From: an uncultured Clostridia bacterium
GTDB lineage: Bacteria; Bacillota; Clostridia; UMGS1883
Length of the DNA stretch: 64,000 nt
Reading direction: 5' to 3'
Assembly (NCBI GenBank): GCA_947629005.1
Contig: CANRCD010000001.1
Span: 285,550-349,549 of the forward strand
A program made the translations under genes and the position numbers. Shown in pieces: positions 35,446-43,600 of the stretch (position 1 is the first letter of the stretch; each line of letters opens with the position of its first letter). The notes below the pieces were generated by a model, which worked only from the letters and a program-made list of their open reading frames with translations, was not told the DNA's origin and made no database searches.

Positions 35446-36426
35446 TTACAAAGCGGTTTCTATCATTTTTGCCACAAGCGCCGCCGTATTTTCGATGTCG
35501 TCAATATCGGCTACCTCCTGCGGCGAATGGATATAGCGAGTGGGAATTGATATCGCGGCGGCGGGTACGCCCGTCCGGCTGAGGTTTATGGCTCCGGCGT
35601 CGGTGCCGCCGTAGGCCGCCGCCTCAAGCTGATACGGTATGCCGGCACTCCGCGCGGCGCCGAGCATAAAGTCGCGGGCCGACGGATTTGCGATAAACGA
35701 TGCGTCCTTAAGCTTGAGGCCAGGCCCCTTGCCCAGCGAAAGTGAGGCAAAGGAGCTTTCGGGGGTATCTCCCGTCATGGAAACGTCAATGGCAAAGCCC
35801 ATGTCCGGCTCCACGGCATAGGCCGCCGTTTTAGCCCCGCGAAGGCCCAACTCCTCCTGAACCGTGAACACGGTGAAAAGCTCATTTGGGCAGTCCTTAG
35901 CGGTCTTGAGCCCCTCAATCAGCGCATAGCAGCCGACGCGGTCATCAAGAGCCTTGCCGGTGACGCGCCCTCCCATAACGGAGAACTCGCCTTTATATAC
36001 GGCCATATCGCCTATCCGCACCTTGCTTTCGGCCTCGGCCCTGTCCCTCGCGCCAATATCGATATACATTTTAGCAAGCCCTGCCGAGGCGGGCTTTTCC
36101 TCGTTTTCGTAAGAAATTACGCCAACGGCGCCGTTCTCAAACTCCACGGCGCGGTTAAGGCAGTTGAAGGCGGAAACGCCGCCCACATTTATGAACCGCA
36201 GAAAACCGCTGTCCTCAATGTGCGTCACCATAAAGCCTATCTCATCTATATGGGCAGCAAGCATAAGCCGCTTGCCCTTCCCTGCCCTTCGGCATATTAG
36301 GCTGCCCATGGCATCGGTATAGACGTCGGTGACGTAGGGCTCCACCTCGGCTTTTATAAGCTCTCTGATTTTATCTTCCCTGCCGGAGGGCGAAAAGCAG
36401 CGGGAAAGTTTGTTAAGAAGCTCCAT
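35446..36426 (-). CDS. M42-family metallo-aminopeptidase, third of three
   Basis: 326 residues. The di-metal ligands of family M42 are visible: AAHIDEIGFMV, ALDDRVGCYALIEGL, VQEELGLRGAKTAAY with the general-base Glu, AIDVSMTGD and the C-terminal IHSPQEVADIDDI. M42 enzymes (glutamyl aminopeptidase, tetrahedral TET type; some are annotated endoglucanase) trim peptides in the cytoplasm as dodecamers. ATG 36426 overlaps the upstream stop as TAATG and has AAAGGAGA upstream, so translation is coupled. Confidence 0.92.
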   Translation of the reverse strand: MELLNKLSRCFSPSGREDKIRELIKAEVEPYVTDVYTDAMGSLICRRAGKGKRLMLAAHIDEIGFMVTHIEDSGFLRFINVGGVSAFNCLNRAVEFENGAVGVISYENEEKPASAGLAKMYIDIGARDRAEAESKVRIGDMAVYKGEFSVMGGRVTGKALDDRVGCYALIEGLKTAKDCPNELFTVFTVQEELGLRGAKTAAYAVEPDMGFAIDVSMTGDTPESSFASLSLGKGPGLKLKDASFIANPSARDFMLGAARSAGIPYQLEAAAYGGTDAGAINLSRTGVPAAAISIPTRYIHSPQEVADIDDIENTAALVAKMIETAL

Positions 36427-37445
36427 TAAAATTCTCTCCTTTCAATCTCGCGAAGCACGGCTTCGGCAAGGCGGCCGAGGCTTTCAAGGTCCCGCTTGCT
36501 CATCACGCTGACAGGCGAATGGATATAGCGGCAGGGCACGGCCAGCACGGCCGTTTTTACGCCCGCGCCGCTGCGCTGTATGCTGCCGGCGTCGGTGCCT
36601 CCCGCGCCGGTGCGCTTTATCTGGAGGGGTATGCCCTCGCGTTCCGCGACCTCCTTTATCATCTCAAAATACCGCCTGTCGCTGACGGCTGCGCTGTCCA
36701 TAGCCGTCATAACCGCGCCGCCGCCGAGCTTAGTCACGGTCTGGTGCGGCTTTGCGCCGTGAACGTCGTTGCAGGTGGTACCCTCAAGTACGAGGGCGAG
36801 GTCGGGCTCTATACGGCGGGCAGCAATTATCGCCCCGCGAAGGCCAACCTCCTCCTGAACGGTGAAGGCGAAATACATATCGTTTTTGTAAGTTTTCTTC
36901 ATAAGCTCAAGCATGACGGCGCAGCCCGCGCGGTCGTCGAGGGCCCTGCTCTTGACAAGGCCGTCTCCGAACTCGGTGTATTCCCCCGCAAAGACGCCGT
37001 AATCTCCAAGGGAGAGCAGCTTTTCGGCCTCGGCTTTGTCCTTGGCGCCGATGTCGATATACAGCTCCTTCATCGAGGCCGGCTTTTTGCGTTCCTCCCT
37101 GCTTTGAAGATGGACTGCCTTTGAACCAATTATGCCAGGCACCTTTTTTTCGCCCAGCAAAACCTTTTTGCTCACAAGCACGGTCGTCATTATTCCGCCG
37201 ACGGTTTTGAACCTCACAAAGCCGTCGTCGGTGAAGCCGCTGACGATAAAGCCCACCTCGTCAATATGGGCGGCCACCATAACCTTTTTGCCCTCTCCCC
37301 TTTTATGGGCTATAACGCCGCCCATGGTATCGACGGTTATTTCGGCCTCGGGGACCTCGGCGCGTATTTTTTCTATTATGAATCTGCGCGCCTCGTCCTC
37401 ACAGCCGGAGGGGGCGCAGAGGGAACAAAGCTCCTTTAATAGCAA
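36426..37445 (-). CDS. M42-family metallo-aminopeptidase, second of three
   Basis: 339 residues with AAHIDEVGFIVSGF, ALDDRAGCAVMLELM, VQEEVGLRGAIIAAR, VLEGTTCND and YIHSPVSVM. It is paralogous to its two neighbours but clearly diverged, so the copies are not recent. Start is TTG 37445, which falls inside the last codons of the upstream gene (10-base overlap), with GGCGGTGA 8 bases before; no better start is present before the conserved LLKELCSLCAPSGCEDEAR. Confidence 0.9.
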   Translation of the reverse strand: MLLKELCSLCAPSGCEDEARRFIIEKIRAEVPEAEITVDTMGGVIAHKRGEGKKVMVAAHIDEVGFIVSGFTDDGFVRFKTVGGIMTTVLVSKKVLLGEKKVPGIIGSKAVHLQSREERKKPASMKELYIDIGAKDKAEAEKLLSLGDYGVFAGEYTEFGDGLVKSRALDDRAGCAVMLELMKKTYKNDMYFAFTVQEEVGLRGAIIAARRIEPDLALVLEGTTCNDVHGAKPHQTVTKLGGGAVMTAMDSAAVSDRRYFEMIKEVAEREGIPLQIKRTGAGGTDAGSIQRSGAGVKTAVLAVPCRYIHSPVSVMSKRDLESLGRLAEAVLREIERREF

Positions 37446-38473
37446 AGCTGTTCACCGCCTTTAAAGCCAAGTATATAGGCCGCGATGAGACGGGCGGCCG
37501 TTTCCATGTCGTTTGCGTCGCCGACCTCGTAGTCGGCGTGCATATACCGAAGCGGAACCGAAAGCAGCGCCGTGGGAACGCCGGTACCCGCCACCTGCAC
37601 CTCCCAAGCGTCGGTGCCGGTGTCGCCTCCATCCACGTCTATCTGCACATCGAGGCCGCTTTCCTTCGCGGCGTCAAGTATGCCTCTTGTAAGCTTCGGA
37701 TGAAGGTTCGGCCCCACGCTCACGACGACGCCCTTCCCCAGCGGGAAGGCATTGTCGCCGACGCCCGGGCTGGTTCCGTGGCACACGTCGATAACTATTG
37801 CCGCGTCGGCCTCTATACCGGCGGCAGCTGTTCTCGCCCCGCGCAGGCCAAGCTCCTCCTGCACGGCGGCGACGGCCACTATGTCACATCCGAGCTTTAG
37901 GCGGCTCGCGAGTTCAAGCGCGCGCACAACCACGGCGAGGCCGCCGCGGTCGTCGATGCAGCGGGCAGCCACCGCGCTGCCCGAAAGCTCGGTAAAGCCG
38001 GTGTTTATGGTGATTATATCCCCCACGCGGACCAAACGCTCGCTCTTTTCCTTATCAAAGCCGATATCCACGGCCATATCGCTGATTTCGGGGCCCTTTG
38101 CCGGCCCCTTGACGAGGTGCGGCGGCGTCGCGCCGATAACGCCGAAAAGCGGGCCGCCCTCAGCGTGGACTGTCACCTCCGTGCCGGGGAGGGTTTTCGG
38201 GTCGAAGCCTCCGATGGTCAAAAAGCGCAGGCTTCCTTCGTCAGTTATCCCGCTGACCATAAGGCCGAGCTCGTCCTGATGAGCCTCAATCATCATCACG
38301 GGAGCGTTCTCCCGCCCGCAGCGGAGCGTGCCTATGACGCTGCCCAGCGCGTCGGTGCGCACCTCGCCGCAGTATTCGGCGAAAAGCGCGGAAATCGCCG
38401 CGCGAATTTCCTCTTCGTGCCCGCTTACGCCCAATGGGGCGTCGAGTCTTTGAAGTATTTCTTTTATTTCCAT
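37436..38473 (-). CDS. M42-family metallo-aminopeptidase, first of three
   Basis: 345 residues with EAHQDELGLMVSGI (His-Gln-Asp where the other two have His-Ile-Asp), CIDDRGGLAVVVRAL, VQEELGLRGARTAAA, VIDVCHGTSPG and the C-terminal GTDAWEVQVAGTGVPTALLSVPLRYMH. In place of the usual G-T-D-A-G it reads GTDAWE, a variation in the substrate loop. ATG 38473 follows GAGG. It follows murD by 7 bases in one operon. Confidence 0.9.
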   Translation of the reverse strand: MEIKEILQRLDAPLGVSGHEEEIRAAISALFAEYCGEVRTDALGSVIGTLRCGRENAPVMMIEAHQDELGLMVSGITDEGSLRFLTIGGFDPKTLPGTEVTVHAEGGPLFGVIGATPPHLVKGPAKGPEISDMAVDIGFDKEKSERLVRVGDIITINTGFTELSGSAVAARCIDDRGGLAVVVRALELASRLKLGCDIVAVAAVQEELGLRGARTAAAGIEADAAIVIDVCHGTSPGVGDNAFPLGKGVVVSVGPNLHPKLTRGILDAAKESGLDVQIDVDGGDTGTDAWEVQVAGTGVPTALLSVPLRYMHADYEVGDANDMETAARLIAAYILGFKGGEQLCY

Positions 38474-38480
38474 AATATCC

Positions 38481-39848
38481 TCACAGTTTGTTGACTAAAT
38501 CCTTGAACAAATTGCCACGCTCTTCGAAGTTTCGGAACATATCGAAGCTTGTGCTGGCGTTGCTCATCAGCACAACGTCGCCCTCTCGGGCAAAGTCCGC
38601 CGCGAGACGCACCGCCTCCTCATAGCTTTCGCAGATTTTAACGGGAATATCCCCGCCGACGCCGGTCTTTTCGGCGTAATTTTCAAGCGCGTCCTTAATA
38701 AGGCCCGCCGTTTTGCCCACCAAGAACAGAGCCTTAGTCTTTTCGGCGAGTGACGGACCAAGGTCGTCGTATGGGATACCCTTATCCTTGCCGCCCGCGA
38801 TGAGAATGACCTTATCAAAGACCTTCAGAGTGTTGATGGTGCGGTTGGGGCTGCTGTCAATGGAGCTGTTGTAGTAGCTTACGCCATCCTTAACGCGCAC
38901 AAGCTCTATCCTGTGCGGCACGCCGCCGAACTCCCGCGCCACCTTGCGTATGGCCTCCGCGGACGCCATGTCGCCCACAGCGGCGATAGCCGCCATGTAG
39001 TTCTGCACATTGTGCTCGCCCGGAATTTTGATATCGGAGGTTTTCATAATCTCACGGCCGAAGGCATAAATCGCGCCGCCGCTTGAGTACACGTCGCAGT
39101 CCTCGCCGTAGCCGAAGGTGCGCACTCGCCCGAGAACGCCCTCGCGGCAGGCTATGCTTTCGGCGTTGGCGGCGTTGAGCACGGTTATGTCATCCGGTCC
39201 TTGGTGCAGGTAGATGTTGCGCTTTGCGTCCTTGTATTCCTCATAGTCCTTATGCCAGTCCAGATGATTGGGCGACATATTTGTAATAACGGCGATATGG
39301 GGGCTTTTTTTCATCGTGTGCAGCTGGAAGCTGCTCAGCTCCAGTACGACCGCGTCCTCCGGCTTTATGCTCTCAATCTCGGGAAGAAGGGGTTTGCCGA
39401 TATTGCCGCCAAGATGGCAGGTGTAGCCGCCCTCGGTAAGTATGTTGTATATCAGAGTTGTTGTAGTGGTCTTTCCATCGCTGCCGGTCACGGCCACAAT
39501 GGGCGCGGGGCAGAGCTCAAAAAACACCTCCATCTCGGTGGTGACAGGTATGCCGCGCCGCTGAGCGGCGAGCAGGGCCGGACTGTCAAAGCGTATACCG
39601 GGGGTTTTGAAGATGAGGTCGCCCCCGAGATCGTCCATATACCCCTCCCCCGTAACAAGGCGGACGCCAAGCGAGCGCAGCTCGCCGGCGGCCGCGCCGA
39701 GAGCCTCCTCGCTGCGCTTATCGGCGGCGGTTACTCCCGCTCCCAGCCGTACAAGCATTCTTATCAGCGGAAGGTGGCTTATGCCCACGCCCAGCACGGT
39801 TACGCTTTTGCCGTGCATATATTTTTTAAATTCTTCAAGCTTATCCAT
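38481..39848 (-). CDS. murD: UDP-N-acetylmuramoyl-L-alanine:D-glutamate ligase
   Basis: 455 residues. The N-terminal UDP-binding fold (VTVLGVGISHLPLIRMLVRLGAGVTAADKR) is followed by the ATP loop VAVTGSDGKTTTTTLIYNIL, NMSPNHLDWH, and the C-terminal domain with NSSIDSSPNRTINTLK and GGKDKGIPYDDL. It adds D-glutamate to the peptidoglycan precursor in the cytoplasm. The P-loop reads GSDGKTT where most Mur ligases have GTNGKTT. It lies outside a dcw cluster, between a flavoprotein and three peptidases. Confidence 0.95.
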   Translation of the reverse strand: MDKLEEFKKYMHGKSVTVLGVGISHLPLIRMLVRLGAGVTAADKRSEEALGAAAGELRSLGVRLVTGEGYMDDLGGDLIFKTPGIRFDSPALLAAQRRGIPVTTEMEVFFELCPAPIVAVTGSDGKTTTTTLIYNILTEGGYTCHLGGNIGKPLLPEIESIKPEDAVVLELSSFQLHTMKKSPHIAVITNMSPNHLDWHKDYEEYKDAKRNIYLHQGPDDITVLNAANAESIACREGVLGRVRTFGYGEDCDVYSSGGAIYAFGREIMKTSDIKIPGEHNVQNYMAAIAAVGDMASAEAIRKVAREFGGVPHRIELVRVKDGVSYYNSSIDSSPNRTINTLKVFDKVILIAGGKDKGIPYDDLGPSLAEKTKALFLVGKTAGLIKDALENYAEKTGVGGDIPVKICESYEEAVRLAADFAREGDVVLMSNASTSFDMFRNFEERGNLFKDLVNKL

Positions 39849-39857
39849 GGTTTCACC

Positions 39858-40475
39858 CTATCTTATGAAATTCGTCCTTATCTTCTCCTCCGGAGCGGGA
39901 GCGTCGATTCCGGCGGCGCGGCCCGCCTCTATGCAGCGAAGCAGCCACACGGTGTTCCGTCCAAGGGTACGCATTATCTGAAGACCCTCCTCGTCCCGCA
40001 TTACTTCATCCGGGGTGTTGCCGTGAACCATATTCCAGTAGCCCGAGCTGACAATGGGCATATTGTTAATGGTAAAATACTTGTTAAGCTGGTCGAGCGC
40101 GGCGGTGGTGCCGGCCCTGCGCGCGCTGACAACGGCGGCGCCGGGCTTGAAGCGCAGCTTCCCTCCAGCGGCGTAAAACAGCCTATCCATAAACGATGTG
40201 GCCGCTCCGCTCGCCGCGGCGTAGTGCACAGGCGAACCGATTATAAGCGCATCGGCCCCGTCAAGCATCGCTATGGCCTCGTTCACGCAGTCGTCTGTAA
40301 CGCAGCGGCCGGTCCTCGCGCAAAAGCCGCAGCCAAGACAGCCCTTTGTCGCGCCGCCTGCCTGAAATATCTCGGCATCCGCGCCGCTCTCCTTAACGGC
40401 CTCGGCCACCACGGAAAGAGCCGTATAGGTGCAGCCGTTTTTATGGGGGCTCGCATTGATTAAAAGTACCTTCAT
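39858..40475 (-). CDS. Flavodoxin-family (NADPH-dependent FMN reductase-like) protein
   Basis: 205 residues. The FMN phosphate loop is INASPHKNGCTYTALS; GCLGCGFCARTGRCVTDD resembles the cysteine motif of iron-sulfur flavoproteins, and IIGSPVHYAAASGAATSFMDRLF is the second flavin loop. It probably carries out electron transfer to an unknown acceptor. The start is ATG 40475 and it opens the operon that includes murD, M42 x3 and hslO. Confidence 0.9.
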   Translation of the reverse strand: MKVLLINASPHKNGCTYTALSVVAEAVKESGADAEIFQAGGATKGCLGCGFCARTGRCVTDDCVNEAIAMLDGADALIIGSPVHYAAASGAATSFMDRLFYAAGGKLRFKPGAAVVSARRAGTTAALDQLNKYFTINNMPIVSSGYWNMVHGNTPDEVMRDEEGLQIMRTLGRNTVWLLRCIEAGRAAGIDAPAPEEKIRTNFIR

Positions 40476-40536
40476 TTTTTATTCCGCCTTTCCTGAGATT
40501 TCGGGATATCTATGTAAATTTATTCCTATCCATATT

Positions 40537-40565
40537 ATTGTAGCACAAAATTCTACGCGCGTCAA
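40537..40565 (-). promoter_or_regulatory. Promoter of the flavoprotein-murD-M42-hslO operon
   Basis: On the minus strand TTGACG, 17-bp spacer, TACAAT. Confidence 0.72.
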
Positions 40566-40601
40566 TTAAAAAATCGTCCGTTTTATTTTCTGAAATTGTG
40601 G

Positions 40602-40630
40602 TTGACAAGCAAGACTTGTTAAGATATAAT
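40602..40630 (+). promoter_or_regulatory. Sigma-70 consensus promoter for the GH43-GH51 gene
   Basis: TTGACA, 17-bp spacer, TATAAT, about 40 bases before the start codon and divergent from the operon promoter at 40537. Confidence 0.88.
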
Positions 40631-40669
40631 AGAATATGTATATTATATATAAAAAAGGAGGAAAATAAT

Positions 40670-43600
40670 ATGCAAAAATTCAAGCGTGCGCTTGCGCTTT
40701 TGACAGCGATTGTCATGGCGTTGGCGCTCACTCCGGCGGTCTCCTTTGCCGCGCCTGTAAGCGGGCCGCTTCAGGCCGCGCTGGACGCGCTGGAGATTCC
40801 CAATGCGGATGATATCCGCGGCAGCGTCTCGCTCCCCAAGACGGGCGAAAACGGAGCGGAGATTAGCTGGGCTTCCTCTAACGAGGCTGTCATAAGCACA
40901 AAAGAGATAGAAAACGAGGGCTACTTCCCCACTCCCGCGGGCGTGGTAACGCGCGGCGAGAGCGACGAAAAGGTCTCTCTTACGGCCACGGTTTCACTTG
41001 ACGGCGAAACCGCGCGGAAAACCTTTGACCTCACCGTCAAAGCCGCTCCCGAAAAGGAGGCCTCGCTGGCCGAAGTGGGAAGCAGCGACGAGGGCGCATA
41101 CCTGTTCTTCTATTTCACCAACAACGGTAAGAATGAGCAGCAGATATTCCTCGCATCGAGCAAAAACGGCCTTTCATGGCACACGCTCAACAACGGTCAG
41201 CCCATACTGACTTCCTCGAAGGGCGACATGGCCGTGCGCGACCCATACATAATCCGCAGCCACGAGGGCGATAAGTTTTACCTCATCGCCACCGACCTTG
41301 ACGCCAGCGGTAACCAATGGACGGACTATCAGCTTAACGGCAGCAAGGACATAGTTGTGTGGGAGACTGAAAACCTCACCGACTGGAGCGAGCAGCGCAA
41401 CGTCCGTGTGGCTGTTGACTACATGGGCTGCACATGGGCTCCCGAGGCCACATACGACCCCGTTACGGACGAATATGTGGTTTACTGGTCGTCAAAAATA
41501 CAGGACGCAAACAGCCCCAGAAATCAGATACAGACCGTCTTTTACGCCACTACGCGCGACTTTGTTACCTTCTCGGAACCCAAGCCCTTCATCGAGGGCA
41601 CCTTCGGCATGACCGGCGTTGTTCCCGAAGGCAAAAGCGCCGACGACCCCATTCCCGTTATCGACACCACGATAATTCAAGGCGACGACGGTAAATTCTA
41701 CCGCGCCACCAAGCACGAGGGCGAGAGCAAGGTATTCCTTGAGGTCTCCGACCACCTTATGAACGGTTACGGTTTGGTTGAAGGCTCGAACGTCTACACA
41801 AACGAGGAATTCCACGGCGTTGAAGGCCCCGAGCTTTACCGCCTTGAGGACGGGCGTTACTGCCTGCTGCTGGACAGGTTCGGCAAAGGCGGCTATATGC
41901 CGATTGTCACAAACGACCTTTCCTCCGGCGTATTTGAGAAAATATCCGGCTTTTACTCCTTCCCCACGGCCCGCCACGGCAGCGTGCTGCGCATAAGCGA
42001 CGAGGAGTACGACAGAGTTATGGCCGAATACGGCGATATCGCCCCCGAGATCGCCCCCGACGAGGCCGGCTCAGAGCCGTTCATAAGCTACGATTTTGAA
42101 AGTAGCGTGCTTGAGAACAACACCGTCGAGGACGCCTCCGGCGAAAACGACGCCACGCTTTTCGGAAATGCCAAAATCGTTACCGACAAGCAGAAGGGCA
42201 GCGTTCTCTCGCTTGACGGAACAAGCGGAACATACATGGAACTGCCAAAGGGTTCGCTGGACGGCAGAAACGAGCTGACCGTCTCGATGGACGTGCGCAA
42301 CAACACCGAAGGCAACTTCTTCACCTTCGCCCTCGGGCAAAACGACAACACCTACCTTTTCACCAAGCTGACGAACGACAGCGCCAAGGCCGCGCTGACA
42401 GTCAACGGCTATCTGGCTGAGGAGTACGCCGAAAAGTGGGAAGGCAGCTATAAGGATCTTTGGACAAACATCACCGTAACGGTCTCCAAGGCCGACAGAG
42501 CCATCGTGCTTTACATAAACGGCAAAGAGCTTGCCCGCTGGGATAACCTTGTCAACTACATTTCCGACCTCGGCTCCGACACCCTCTCCTACATCGGCAA
42601 GTCCTTCTTCGGCACCGACAACTACGCCAACATGAGGGTGGACAACGTCGAAATTTACAACCGTACTCTTTCGGCGGACGAAATATCCGAAAAATACACC
42701 CCCTCGCCGGAGGACCGCCAACGCTACAGCGTTAATATCAACGCCGCCGAAAAGGGCGCGGGCATCACCGCGGGCACGGTCGGTCTGTTCTTCGAGGACA
42801 TCAACTACGCCGGCGACGGCGGCCTTTACAGCGAGGCGGTAAACAACCGCTCCTTCGAGGCCTACGACGCCCGCGACAAGGTGGATAACCCCACCCCCAT
42901 TCCCGACTACGGCTGGACGACTGTCGGCTCCGCCACGGCTGACTATTCGAGCAATGGCGAACCGCTCAACGCCAATAACAAAACCTACCTCACCCTTACG
43001 GCCACGGCGGCGGGCGACGGTATTGAAAACAACTGCTACGCCGGCGACGGCAAGGATAACCGCCCGCTCGGCAAGGGCCTTAACGCCGCTTTGAACGCAC
43101 GCTACACCGCAAGCCTTTACGCGCGCGGCAATTACGGCGGGGCGATTAAGATGCAGGTAGTAAACGCGGATGGCTCGCTTCTCGGCGAAACCGAGTTTAC
43201 CGGCGTCAGCGGCGATAAATTTACAAAAATGAGCGGGGTTATAACCATCGGCGCGAGCAGCGATGACGCCCGCGTACGCGTCGTTCTCGACGAGTCCGGC
43301 ACAATAGATATTGATATGATATCCCTCATGCCGCAGGAGACCTTTAACGGGCGCGACAACGGCCTCCGCGCCGACCTTGTGGAGCGGCTCGCCGAGATCC
43401 ATCCCGGCTTTCTGCGCTTCCCGGGCGGCTGCATAATCGAGGGCTATAACCTAAATAACCGCTACCAGTGGAAGCACACCGTAGGCCCCGTTGAGCAGCG
43501 CACCCAGAATTGGAGCCGCTGGCAGACCCACAACGAAACTCACGAGGGCAACGGTATGTTCGGCTATTGCCAGACCTACGGACTCGGCTTCTATGAGTAC

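Noticed and set aside
39201-40463. A 420-codon plus-strand frame opposite murD and the flavoprotein
   Set aside because: Spans two real minus-strand genes and has no motif.
42071-43402. A 443-codon minus-strand frame inside the GH43-GH51 gene
   Set aside because: No ribosome site or domain; shadow of the long plus-strand gene.
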